A stretch of DNA of 64,000 nt from Otatea glauca (taxonomy: Eukaryota > Streptophyta > Magnoliopsida > Poales > Poaceae), in NCBI GenBank assembly GCA_036346275.1, contig CM070715.1:68683667-68747666 (forward strand). Reading direction: 5' to 3'. A program made the position numbers and the translations under genes. A model generated the notes under the pieces. That model worked only from the letters and a program-made list of their open reading frames with translations. It was not told the DNA's origin and did not search any database. Position 1 is the first letter of the stretch, and every line of letters starts with the position of its first letter. Shown here piece after piece: positions 48,616 through 58,823 of the stretch.

Positions 48616-49665
48616 ATGGTGAGCACTCGTGGTAATAAAGGAGATTCTGGTAGTGGACATTGACCTAGTGGCGATCCCAACGATGGAGTACCACCTCAAC
48701 CTTCACCGTCAGTTGACATGTAGAACTTGGGAGCTTTTCTAGCTACACAAACTCAACTTATGCAGACCATGATGCAACAGATGCAAAGTGTGACAATGCA
48801 AGCTGCAACTAACAACAACAATGCTCAACATGCCAACAATGGATCACGTCCTTTTTCAAAACTATCTGACTTCATGAGGACCCGTCCACCAACATTCTCT
48901 AGAAATGTCAACCCTTTGGAAGCCGATGATTGGCTTAGAACCATTGAGAGGAAGCTGCACATAACCCAATGTGAAGGAAATGAGAAGGTGTTGTATGCTT
49001 CTCATCAGCTTGAAGGAACTATTGCCGGATGGTGGGAGAATTATTGTGCTGCTCATGAAGCCCCACTGGAGATCACTTGGGAGGAATTCACTGCTGCCTT
49101 CCGTCAATATCATGTACCTGAAGGGATGATGGACCTTAAGAAGGAAGAATTCAGGGCGCTTAAGCAAGGAGGCCAGTCAGTGGCCGATTACTTGAACAAG
49201 TTTACTCAGTTAGCATGCTATGCCCCTGAAGATGTTGCAATAGACAAAGCAAGACAGTCTCATTTTATGAAGAGACTAAATTCTGGGTTGCAAGTGGGGT
49301 TGATTACCCATAACTTCCCTGACTTTCAGGAGTTGGTCAATAATGCTTTAGTCTTGGAAGACAAGCGTAAGAAGCTTGGCGAGGATCGTAAGCGTAGAAT
49401 GGCCAACCAAGGAGGGCGTCCAAATCAGCTAAGATTGAGGATGACTCCGCAACAGTTTTCAAGATTTCAGTCACAAGCTGCTAGCAAGACATCAACACCT
49501 GTGCTGTATCCTTCTGGTCAAAATTTTCAGCCGCTTGCTATTCTTGCAATGAGCCTAGACACTTTACCAACAAATGTCCACAAAGAGGAGGTATTACACC
49601 AGTTCGTTTCAACTTGGGAACTACACCTGCCAAGGCACCCACATCAGGAGGGAACTGCGCAATAG
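48616..49665 (+). pseudogene. Gypsy gag
   Basis: ATG at 48616 gives MVSTRGNKG, the usual chromovirus gag opening. Stops near 48670 and 48721 interrupt it. The long frame 48727-49665 then carries the capsid-like region: SDFMRTRPPTFS, DDWLRTIERKLHI, GWWENYCAAHE, EFTAAFRQYHVPEGMM, QSVADYLNKFTQLACYAP and the nucleocapsid-like basic KRKKLGEDRKRR. The zinc knuckle CX2CX4HX4C (CYSCNEPRHFTNKC, 49536-49577) is in another frame, showing a frameshift near 49530. Gag packages the element RNA in virus-like particles. It is non-functional here. Confidence 0.9.
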
Positions 49666-52600
49666 GTCAAGCCAGAGCTACACCTCAAGCAATGATGCGA
49701 GGTCGAGTCAACCATATCCTCGCAGATGAAGCACAGGATGCATCGGACGTCGTGCTGGGTAAGTTTTTGGTTAACTCAGTACCTGCTACAGTTTTATTTG
49801 ATTCTGGAGCTTCGCATTCATTTGTTTCTCGGAACTTTGCAGTTGACAATGGGTTGCATGTTAAGAATCTTAAGTGTGTGCTGTTAGTCCAAGCCCCAAG
49901 ATCTGAACTTCAGTCTAGCCTTGGGTGTTTGGGAATTAAGTTGCTCACGGATGGGATAGAGTTCCTAGAGAATCTTATCTTATTGGATACCCAGACCCTA
50001 GATGTTATCCTTGGAATGGATTGGCTATCCAAACATAAAGCTATTTTGAATTGTGGCCGAAGAGTTGTGTCAGTTGAAAGCCCTAGTGGCGAGAAAGTGG
50101 AATTTCAAGCGATCGCAATTCGTCAATTGATAGTAAATAGTGTGAAAGATACTAGCATAGAAGATGTGCCAGTTGTTAGAGAATACCCGTATGTTTTTCC
50201 TGAAGATTTGCCTGGTATGCCACCAGATCGGGATATTGAGTTCATTATTGAGTTAGTGTCTGGTACAACACCAATAGCAAAAAGGCCGTATCGAATGCCT
50301 ACGGATGAGCTAGTTGAAATGAAGAAGCAGATTGAAGAGTTGCTTGAAAAATGTTTTATTAGAACTAGTTCGTCACCATGGGGAGCGTCTGTTCTGTTCA
50401 TCAGGAAGAAGAACGGAAGTCTAAGAATGTGTATTGATTATCGTGCACTTAATGAAGTGACGATCAAGAATAAGTATCTGTTGCCCAGGATCGATGATTT
50501 TTTGAACAGTTGAGAGGAGTTGGAGTTTTCTTCAAGATAGATCTTTGATCGAGTTATCATCAATTGAAGATTTGTACGGAGGATGTCCTTAAGACTGCAT
50601 TCTCTATGCGATATGGACATTATGAGTTTACAACCATGTCTTTTGGATCGACCAATGCTCCTGCATATTTCATGAACATGATGAATAAAGTTTTAATGGA
50701 ATATTTGGATATGTTTGTTGTTGTGTTCATAGACGATATTATTGTTTACTCCAAGTCGAGGGAAGAGCATAAAGAGCATTTGAGATTAGTTCTGGAAAGG
50801 CTATATGAGCAACAGTTGTATGCTAAGTTTAACAAGTGTGATATTTGGAAGGAGAAAATCGAATTTCTTGGCCACGTGATGACTGCTAAAGGAGTTGTTG
50901 TTGACCCAAGAAAAGTTGAAACAGTATTGCAATGGAAACAACAGAAGTCAATTACTCATGTTTATAGTTTTCTAGGAATAGCAGGATATTACTATCGATT
51001 TATAGAAGGATTTTCACTGATTGCTAGACCACTTATGCAATTGCTGAAAAAGTAGACGAAGTTTGCATGGATGTCTAAGTGCGAGAAGAGTTTTTAGGAA
51101 TTGAAGAAACATCTGATGACAGCACCTGTGTTAGTGTTGAGAGATGTACATAATAGTTTTGATATATATTGTGATGCTTCCAGACAAGGTCTTGGATGCG
51201 TATTGATGCAGAATGACAAAGTTGTTGCATATACGTCAAGGCAATTAAGGCCGCATGAAGAGAATTATCCAACGCATGATTTGGAGTTAGCTGTCGTAGT
51301 GCATGCTTTGAAGTTGTGGCGTCATTATCTCATTAGAAATAGATATGAGATATATACGGACCAGAAGAGTCTAAAGTACATATTTACTCAATCGGATCTC
51401 AACATGAGACAGAGGAGATGGCTGGAGTTGATCAAAGATTATAATGTTGGAATCCATTATCATCCTAGTAAGGCTAATGTGGTGGCCGATGCCTTGAGTC
51501 AGAAGAGCCATAGTGCTAATATGCTAGTGTTAAATGATCAACTGGAGTTACACAAGGAATTTCAGAAGTTGAAGCTGGAAGTTGTTTCACAAGGATTTCT
51601 AGTTGCTTTGGAAGTGAAGCCAACCTTAGAAGATCATATCAGAGATGATCAAAAGGATGATGAAAATATCAACCGAATCAAATCCAAGAAGGAGCAAGAC
51701 TTAGCCGAGGATTTTACTTTGGATGAGCAGGGTACTATGTGGTTTAAAGGTCGAATCTATGTACCGTACAAAAATGAGCTTAAGCTGTTGATTCTCGAGG
51801 AAGCTCATGAGTCAAAGTATTCAATTCATCCAGGAAGTGCTAAATGTATCAATATCTTAAGGAAAGGTTTTGGTGGCCTAACATGAAGCGTGAAGTTGCT
51901 GAACACGTTGCTCTATGTGATGTGTGCCAGAGAGTAAAAGCAATACACCAAAGACCCGCAGGTTTGTTACAGCCGTTAAAGGTTCCTGAATGGAAGTGGG
52001 AGGAAATTGGTATGGATTTTACTACTTGATTGCCTACAACCCAGAAGGGATATGATTCCATAAGGGTCATCGTTGATCGATTGACAAAAGTTACTCACTT
52101 CATGCCAGTGAAAACCACCTACTCAGGAGATCGCTTGGCAGAGCTGTATATGTCAAGGATTGTGTGTTTGCATGATGTGCCTAAGAAGATAGTGTCAGAT
52201 AGAGGTACCTAATTTACCTCGAAGTTTTGGGGTAAGCTGCATGAAGCAATGGGAACTCGTTTGAATTTCAGTACAGCGTATCATCCGCAGATACATGGTC
52301 AAACTGAGAGGGTGAATCAAATTCTGGAAGATATGCTAAGAGCTTATGCATTAGCTTATGCTACTACATGGGATAAGTGTTTGCCATATGTGGACTTCAG
52401 TTTTAATAGTAGTTATCAAGCTAGTTTCTAGATGTCACCATTCGAGGCTTTGTATGGTCGTGCTTGTCGTACTCCGTTAAATTAGAATGAGATAGGAGAA
52501 CGTTTGGTGTTTGGGCCTGATATTCTTAAGGAAGCCGAAGAGAAAATTGCTATGAGCAAAGAAAGGTTGAAAGTGGCACAGTCAAGGTAGAAAAGTTATG

Positions 52601-52995
52601 CTGATAATCGTCGACATGAATTGAGCTTTGAGTCAGATAATTTTTTGTATCTCAGAGTTACCCCTCTTAAAGGAGTTAAAAGGTTTCACGCTAAAGGGAA
52701 GATTGCGCCAAGATACGTTGGTCCGTTCAAGATCTTAAGCCGTCGAGAGGTTGCTTATCAATTAGAGCTGCCACAGTCATTGGCGGGAGTGCATGATGTG
52801 TTCCATGTGTCATAGCTTAAAAAGTGTCTTAGAGTGCCAGCAGAGCAGACACGGTTAGAAGCAATTGAACTGCAAGAAGATTTGACTTATAAAGAGCATC
52901 TGATCAAGATTTTTGACATGATGGAGTGCAAAACCAGAAACAAGTCAATTCACTTTTGTAGAGTGCAATGGAGCAATCATTCAAAAAGTTGAAGA
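49578..52995 (+). pseudogene. Gypsy pol: protease, RT, RNase H, integrase, chromodomain (multiple stops)
   Basis: Domains in order: aspartic protease with LFDSGASHSFVS (DSG at 49800-49808), and RT from about 50270 with FIDDIIVYS (about 50726-50752). RNase H follows with FDIYCDASRQGLGCVLM and DLELAVVVHALKLWRHYL (51150-51330). The integrase has CDVCQR, GMDFTT, VDRLTKVTHFMPV, YHPQIHGQTERVNQ and PFEALYGR (51880-52460). The C-terminal region has FKILSRREVAYQLELP and VHDVFHVS. A chromodomain-like end LQEDLTYKEHLIKIFD ... HFCRVQW (about 52870-52970) places it in the chromovirus (Tekay) clade. Stops or shifts occur near 50513, 50549, 51053, 51096, 52027, 52210, 52430, 52483, 52588 and 52813. Most stops look like CAG, CAA, TGG or CGA changed by a single transition. 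Confidence 0.93.
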
Positions 52996-53063
52996 GGAAT
53001 TGAAATCGGAATTACCTAACCTATTCTCTAGTTAGCCCTGAATCTCGGGGTCGAGATTCCGTT

Positions 53064-53074
53064 AAAGGGGGAGG
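53064..53074 (+). other. Gypsy polypurine tract
   Basis: AAAGGGGGAGG sits just before the 3' LTR start (53077). It is the plus-strand priming site and is preceded by GTCGAGATTCCGTT. Confidence 0.85.
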
Positions 53075-53076
53075 TT

Positions 53077-55006
53077 TGTAGCATCCCAATTTTTGCTTTT
53101 TATTAATTTATTGTGTTATTTGTGCATTTTATGGTTTTTTTAAATTTATTGGATTTTTTTGCATTTATCTTAAATTAAGTATATTGGCCTTTTGTGAAAA
53201 CCAATTAATTATAGATAAAATTAATATAAAGTTTGCGAGCCCGTTCTCCCTCATACGAACTCCGATTGAGGCGATTCAAATTTATAAAAAAAATAAAATT
53301 GAGATCGATTTAATGGTGAATTTTATTTGATTTTTGGAGTATTTTTGCTCTCTATTTTGGTGTTTATTTGGCATTCTCTCTCATTTCGCATAGACGTTGA
53401 AGTGCTCTGAGCGTCCGAGGAAGATCCATTGACTCAAGAGCATATTCCAAATCAAGAGCAAAAGCTTTTCCAGGGCAATTTGTGCTACGATCATGTTGAA
53501 CCCAGTTTATAAAATTGCTATATTGTCTTAACTTATGCATGTTATTTTATGTGTATAAATGTTTCAAATTAAATGGGGATCTAGTTAATCTGTCCAATTG
53601 AACTATACCCTACCTTGTCATTTGTAGGCCATGATCTATTATCACCCTAGATTGGTTCATTATTAGTTGGTTAATATTAAGATCAACTTGGGTTCGTTAG
53701 ACCGTGTTAGTATGCTTAGCCATACCACGTACATCATATGTCTCATGAAATATCAATAGTTAATCTTGACTAATGGAATATGGAACATGATTATGAATTG
53801 GTGTGTCAGGAGTGGTCACACAAGGATGTTGAGTTGTAGTGGCAAGGGATGTCACGTAACGATGTTGACTTGTTGATAGCATGTGGTGCTTGGTAATCAA
53901 CTGGGGTGGTAATCATTTAGATTGGGGCAAGGGGCAGTGTGCCAAGGTGGGCCAAAGGGCACAGGGTATGTGGAAGTCTTGCCCTAGTCATCTTAAGGAC
54001 TTAACCTTGCGAACCTTTGACCCGAGTCAAACATGCAACCACATGTCTGGAATGGGATAGCCTAGCTGATTAATTTGCAATGTCTTAGCTTTGGTACTAC
54101 TAGTGGTGGTGTGAGTGCCGGGTTTACAGACCAACTCACATGGCGCAGGAGGGGCACTGTTGTGGTGGTTTAGCCCTTCACTGTTGAAACCTTAACGAGT
54201 AGTACTGAGTTAAAGCAGAGCATTGTAAAAGCTTTGTTATGATCACTTGCCTTTGTGGTGTATGGTTGTATCATGTGCGTAAAGTGAATAACCTCTGCAG
54301 AGAGTAAATCTATTCATATAGCTGTGCTTGCGGTATTGAGCGTATCTTGGGAATTACAATCAAAGGTTAGACTTTATAAAATGAAAACTTGGTTGGGATG
54401 ACAGGTAGCTATTGGAAGTTGGAAACTTGACTTAGGATTGGATACCTTGTTTACTTGGAAAATGCTGAAAATTATTATTTACTGTTATTTGTTTTACTAT
54501 CTTTCAATCTATTTATTGTATTCATTCTCAAATGCTGCTTTACTGCAAAATAGCCATGTCAACCATTCCTTTGGAATAAGCTTTGCATATAGTTAAATAG
54601 AATTGCATTCTATGCACAACTTGTTGAGTTCTTTAAGTACTCACCCTTGCCAAACAACAACATCAAAAGTTAAAGAGTCTGCACCTATTATGGAGGAGTA
54701 CCAGGAGGACACGAGTGTTAGGGGTTCGAGCCTTGTCAGTTGCCTGTGGTAAACTAATGGGTTGTGTACGTCTTTCTATTCCGCTACAATGTCTTAGTTT
54801 AATATACTTGGTTTAGCCCTGTGTGGCTTAATAATGTAAGTGGACCATAAGGACGTACAATTAGTTTTTTTAATATATGAAGTCTTTTATTATTTACCGC
54901 TGTATGATTGTGATATTTATCTATGTTGAGCCTATGTGCACTAGAGTGATCCTGTACTAGTACGATATACACAGACAGTCCAGATTTGTAAATTCGGGTC
55001 CCGACA
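53077..55006 (+). repeat. Gypsy 3' LTR, with 1.3 kb internal deletion
   Basis: It starts TGTAGCATCCC and ends CGGGTCCCGACA. It is only 1930 bp. Compared with 30404-33521, the sequence jumps at about 53232 from ATTAATATAAA to TTTGCGAGCCC, removing the GC-rich middle (roughly 1.3 kb). That middle holds the likely promoter, so this LTR is probably inactive. Confidence 0.88.
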
Positions 55007-56140
55007 GAGGTGGTATCAGAGCCATACTAACTGTAGGACTTGGCCCTAGATAGCATGGTGGTGTCCTAGGTGTGTCCAAAATTATTTTCTAAAGAAAAAT
55101 CTAAATTTGACTAATAAGAAACTCTTGACTCTTCTTATTCTCTACTTCTCACCTTTGCTGAATTTTTCGTTTTCTCGCTGCCGTTTCGAGTGGAGGACTC
55201 ATCTAAGTTTCTTTTAATAGATGAGGATGGCGCAGACCTATGTAGAGCGCGAGGGAGGCTACGCCACACAAATATGGCGAGTTCTACAGGTTTTGAGAGG
55301 CATTGTGCAACCACTCTACCGAGGCAACTACTGGGTGGTCAATGGTGTTGAGCGTGGGATCATTTGCAAGATTCTCATTTGTGCCCGAGAGGACGAGAAG
55401 GCAAGCAAGCCGATCAATATCACAGTGAGGAGATCCACTTTCGAGATTGGGATTCAGGAGGCTTCGCGACTTGCTTTGCGACGGATCTGTTAGGACTACT
55501 CCCACGAGCTCAAGGACATGGTTTTCAGGCTACACCCGATGGGATGAGCTTCTCAGCACTAGTGTATTGATGAAGAGGAAGATGCTACCATTGTACACTT
55601 GGATCAGATTGCGGCTACTCAGGATGCTCATATGAAGGATACAACCGAAGAATTGAAGCTGGTGTACGAGGCTTTGAGGGTCACCGAGGAGGAGATACAC
55701 GAGACTCACATCGCAGCTACGGAGTGGATCATGGAGCTTGAGGAGGCTTTGGTTGGTGGTGATCAGGCTGTGCAGGAGCAGGAGCCCGAGGAGGAAGAAG
55801 ATGACCCCGACGAGATAGAGATGGAGCCTGAGGAGCGTGATGTCCATGTTGACATGGAGGTGCCTGTCGCTGGTCATTTGGATAGGCTCGCACCCATGCC
55901 AACCCACCACCGTTGTATGCACCGAGAGATAGTGTTAGCTTTTAGTTGAGACTCTTGTTTGAAGTCACATCTGTTTATTTGTCAGTACCATTCTAGTAGT
56001 CGCTAGTTAGTGTGTTAGGTTGGTTTGGAGTTTTCTTGTTTGCTGAATGTGCAGTATATGCTGCATAGCCTTTAGGCTTTTGTAAGTATCCATACCAAGG
56101 TATTAATAAAGTTGATTTAGTTGTTGGGTGATAAACACTT
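55007..56140 (+). mobile_element. Second partial gypsy internal region after the 3' LTR
   Basis: A PBS (TGGTATCAGAGCC, 55011-55023) and leader, colinear with 47383-48535, follow the 3' LTR directly. Similarity ends near 56129 (GTTGGGT) before gag would begin. Together with the preceding LTR this indicates a tandem LTR-internal-LTR-internal array truncated on the right, not a separate insertion, since no TSD surrounds 53077-56140. Confidence 0.75.
55221..55949 (+). pseudogene. Extra ORF upstream of gag, copy 2 (better preserved)
   Basis: One frame runs from ATG 55221 to 55949, interrupted by three stops near 55491, 55545 and 55567. The N-terminal half is MRMAQTYVEREGGYAT ... QPLYRGNYWVVNGVE ... 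NITVRRSTFEIGIQEASR. The middle, helix-prone part is DQIAATQDAHMKDTTEEL with LRVTEEEIHETHIAATEW. The tail is strongly acidic (EQEPEEEEDDPDEIEMEPEE), then DVHVDMEVPVAG. It has no enzymatic motif and no membrane segment. Position between PBS and gag and preservation in two copies show it is a regular part of this family. The role is unknown. Confidence 0.65.
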
Positions 56141-56149
56141 ATTCTATAT

Positions 56150-56450
56150 ATCATTCTAGGATTTTTACCCGCCGCACTCCTCACTCAAATGAAATCTTCC
56201 GCCACCACCCATTCCTCGATGCCACCTCTCCTGAGCCCACGCATCTCCTCCCTGAGCCTGTCACCGCTTCCTCATCGAACACACTGCATCTCCTCCCCTG
56301 AGTCTATCGTTGTCTCCTCCCTGAGCCCTAAAGTCTCCTTGTCTTGATCTATTAAATAATGTTATTTCTCAATGTATGATTGTTGATCTTTGTGTTGTCA
56401 TATCTTCTCATTGTATTGATTTTTGTAATAAAATTCAGTTATTTTAGGAT
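56150..56450 (+). other. Leader of captured XH gene in CACTA-2
   Basis: Pyrimidine-rich sequence (CTCCTCCCTGAGCC repeated near 56238, 56287 and 56310) looks like a 5' UTR. This is where CACTA-2 sequence resumes after the gypsy nest. No start codon with a good frame is evident. Confidence 0.4.
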
Positions 56451-57926
56451 GTTAACTCAGTGAGCTATTATATGCTGGCTCAAACATTTTGTTCAGTAGA
56501 GCTTTACAAGTGTGCATTAGAACTGAGGATTGAGGTGTTTATCTTTGTGGATGAAATTATAAATGTCACATTGAATTTCTATTTCCTAGTGTCGTCTCTC
56601 GTGTCTGCTGATAGGTGTGCGGTAGTATTGAGGAAACCTTAACATTAGATTTGTTGAGATATATAAGATACTTCTTTTTCATATTTTCTTTTGTTTTGCT
56701 TAGTGAAAAGCTTAGTCCCAGTGATTGCAAATTGCACATATAAAATAGAGCCTACAAACAAGATATACGACATGGAAAAGCTGTTGGATGCTAAACAAAA
56801 ACTTGAAGTAGAGATAGAACAATTGAAGGGAAAGTCTAATGTAACGGAGTTGAACAGGAGTGAAGAAGATTCTAAGTTAATAAAAAAGATTTATGAAATG
56901 AAACAAAAATTTAAAGCCATAGATGGTAAATCACAAGATATTGAATTTCTTAACAAGGTACTCATTATTAAGTAGCGCAGAGCGAATGTAGAGCTGGAAG
57001 AAGCCAAAGTTGAGTTTATAGAGGTAATATAAAGGTTTATAGTATTTAATTCGATGTGGTTACTGATAATATACCAAGGCAACTTTTTCACAACAACATA
57101 ATTGCTTTTGTAGGGATTAAGAGAAATGACTGTAAGTTAATCAGTTATTGGTGTCAATCAAATAGGATAACTAGATCAAGAAGTGTTTGACAAGACTTGC
57201 GAACTGAATGGTACAAGCGGTGATTTGGAAAAAGAATCAGCACTAATGTTCATGAAATGGCAAAATGAGATCAGGAAATCAAAATAGCATCATTTCAAAC
57301 TTACCACTATTGATGGAAAATCAAAGACAACTATTTTAATCATGTTGACGGATATTGTTTCTGGAAACTTTTCCTTCATAGTTGTTAGCATCCTTTCTGT
57401 CCATTAAATCTTTGTAAGTGGAGCATGTAGTCTAAAGCCTTCAATTATTTAAATTTTCACTTGTCATTGTTACTTCACGAACTTATATTCTTGTACCAAT
57501 GAATAGTTATTTAAACTAGATGCCTCTAAAATATAGCTGACCCCATTGGTAATGCATGCAACCTTATTTTACAGAAAATGTTTACAGTCTACAGTGTACT
57601 TATGTACACATGATGATGTAGTAAATTATTATGGAGAATGATGAGAAACTCCAAGCTTTGAAGGAAGAATGGGGGAATGCGACATACAATGCTATCACAC
57701 AGGCTCTCCTTGAGTGCAAGGAGGACAATCTGTGTGGGAAGTACCTTGTGCCAGAGCTGTGGAACTTCAGGGAGAACCGAAAAGCCTCTGTTGCGGAAGC
57801 TATGGCACATATGATGGCAGACATGAAAAATAATATAAGCACTTGAAGGGAATGCGACATACAATGCTGTCAAACAGGCTCTGTTGCGAAAGCTATGGCA
57901 GACATGAAAAATGATATAAGCACTTG
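56450..57926 (+). pseudogene. FDM/IDN2-like XH-domain gene fragment, copy 2 (in CACTA-2)
   Basis: A coiled-coil exon (about 56735-57023) reads KLLDAKQKLEVEIEQLKGK and FLNKVLIIK, then a stop and RRANVELEEA. A 90 bp GT-AG intron follows (57024-57113). The next exon starts GLREMT and a frame-shifted stretch resembling the XH start (LDQEVFDKTCELNG, MFMKWQNEIRKSK, about 57170-57285). The XH core then reads ENDEKLQALKEEWGNATYNA, then VPELWNFRENRKASVAEAMA (57634-57810). XH domains belong to IDN2/FDM proteins, dsRNA-binding partners in RNA-directed DNA methylation. The XS domain is missing and stops occur, so it is a fragment. A shortened tandem copy of the last exon follows (57846-57926). It carries exon-intron structure, so it came from genomic DNA and not from retrotransposed mRNA. 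Confidence 0.75.
57670..57926 (+). repeat. Partial tandem duplication of the XH exon end
   Basis: 57671-57845 and 57850-57926 both begin GGGAATGCGACATACAATGC and end GCACTTGAA. The second copy lacks the middle (from CAGGCTCT to GTTGCGRAAGC), so it is a deletion derivative of the first. Confidence 0.85.
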
Positions 57927-58524
57927 AACCTAATTTCAAAATCTAGTCTCTTTCACTACTGTAGTTCCGTTACCCTTGTAAGTACACTGTATAACCAAGT
58001 TTTTTGAACTTACCTAGAACTTTATTACTGGGAATTGTACAACCATGTAGGATATATTTTTGAAGGTTGACTTCTATATATGCTATTGCCAAATGTGTGC
58101 ATAAATGTGTCTACTACTTGTTTCTTCTCTTTTTTACTTGTCGCATCATTAATTCCTTACTAGTTTATTTCTCACTATGTGGAGGCTCTAATGCTCCTAT
58201 TGATTGCTTATTGTTAGTGCTATATATGTTGTGAATTTTGTGAGTTAGCACTTAGGTTAATTTGTGAAACTTGTCCTATGAATTTGTGAATTGTAGTGGC
58301 ATATATGTACTTGTGCATTCAATTAGTTAATATATCTAAGTTGATTTCTGAAATAGATGTGTTGTGGTGTAATATATAATCTGCTTGTGTTGTTATATAA
58401 TTTGAGTTTATTTATGATGGTATATATGTACTTGTGGATGTGTAATCTATAATCTGCTTGTTTCAGAGGGTATGACTAACATTTCCTGAGGCTAGCCAAT
58501 AAACAGAAAAAGCTTCAGTAATAC
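57927..58524 (+). other. 3' flank of the captured gene in CACTA-2
   Basis: AT-rich, 3' UTR-like sequence without coding potential. It contains repeated phrases (TATATATGTACTTGTG at about 58303 and 58423; AATCTGCTTGTGTTG / AATCTGCTTGTTTC). It ends at the TAGCCAATAAACAGAAAAAG stretch before the subterminal array. Confidence 0.45.
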
Positions 58525-58823
58525 AAAATTATATCACAAACGATTCCTTAGAAAAAACCATCTGTGGTACATCTGATATCACGGACGGCTGGGAATATGA
58601 ACCATCTGTGATAATAGACTATCACAGATGATTCTTGATACAGATTGTCTGTGAAGGCTATCACAGATTACCTGTATCAAGACCGTATGTGATAGGTGTT
58701 TCATAGATAGTTCAGAAATCGTCTGTGATGCGTCGTATTATCACGGACACATGCTTACAGACGGTTAAGAAAACCACCTGTGATGACGTTTATGAACCAT
58801 CTGTGATGGCCTTTTCTGTAGTA
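58525..58823. repeat. CACTA-2 right subterminal and terminal repeats
   Basis: About ten alternating units of TCACAGATGATT / AACCATCTGTGAT type are present. The end is GGCCTTTTCTGTAGTA. It matches the CACTA-1 left array (5501-5715) in the reverse sense. Confidence 0.8.

Larger units (their letters stand above)
30404..56145 (+). mobile_element. Ty3/gypsy Tekay-like chromovirus element, rearranged and nested
   Basis: The order is 5' LTR (30404-33521 plus 47256-47382), PBS (47387), leader ORF, gag, pol with chromodomain-like end, purine tract (53064), 3' LTR (53077-55006). Then comes a second PBS (55011) and a second partial internal region up to about 56130-56165. A complete single insertion would stop at 55006, so this is an LTR-internal-LTR-internal structure that has lost its last LTR. 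TATAT at 30399-30403 could be the TSD, and TATAT also occurs at 56145-56151, but this is low complexity. The reading frames are heavily damaged. Confidence 0.8.
30283..58823. mobile_element. CACTA-2: CACTA element with XH-domain gene fragment, TSD TAT, containing the large nest
   Basis: The left terminus is CACTACAATAGAAAGACC at 30283. The right terminus ends TTTTCTGTAGTA at 58823 (final G mutated to A). TAT flanks both ends (30280-30282 and 58824-58826), consistent with the 3 bp CACTA duplication. Subterminal TCACAGATGGTT units are at 30310-30395 and, in a much longer array, at 58525-58810. Without the gypsy-led nest the element is only about 2.8 kb. Its gene cargo (about 56450-57930) points toward the right end, mirroring CACTA-1. 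No transposase is inside. Confidence 0.75.

Noticed and set aside
55007..56140. Second gypsy internal region considered as an independent insertion
   Set aside because: It joins the preceding LTR without a gap, starts at the PBS exactly as the first copy does, and has no LTR on its right or TSD around it.
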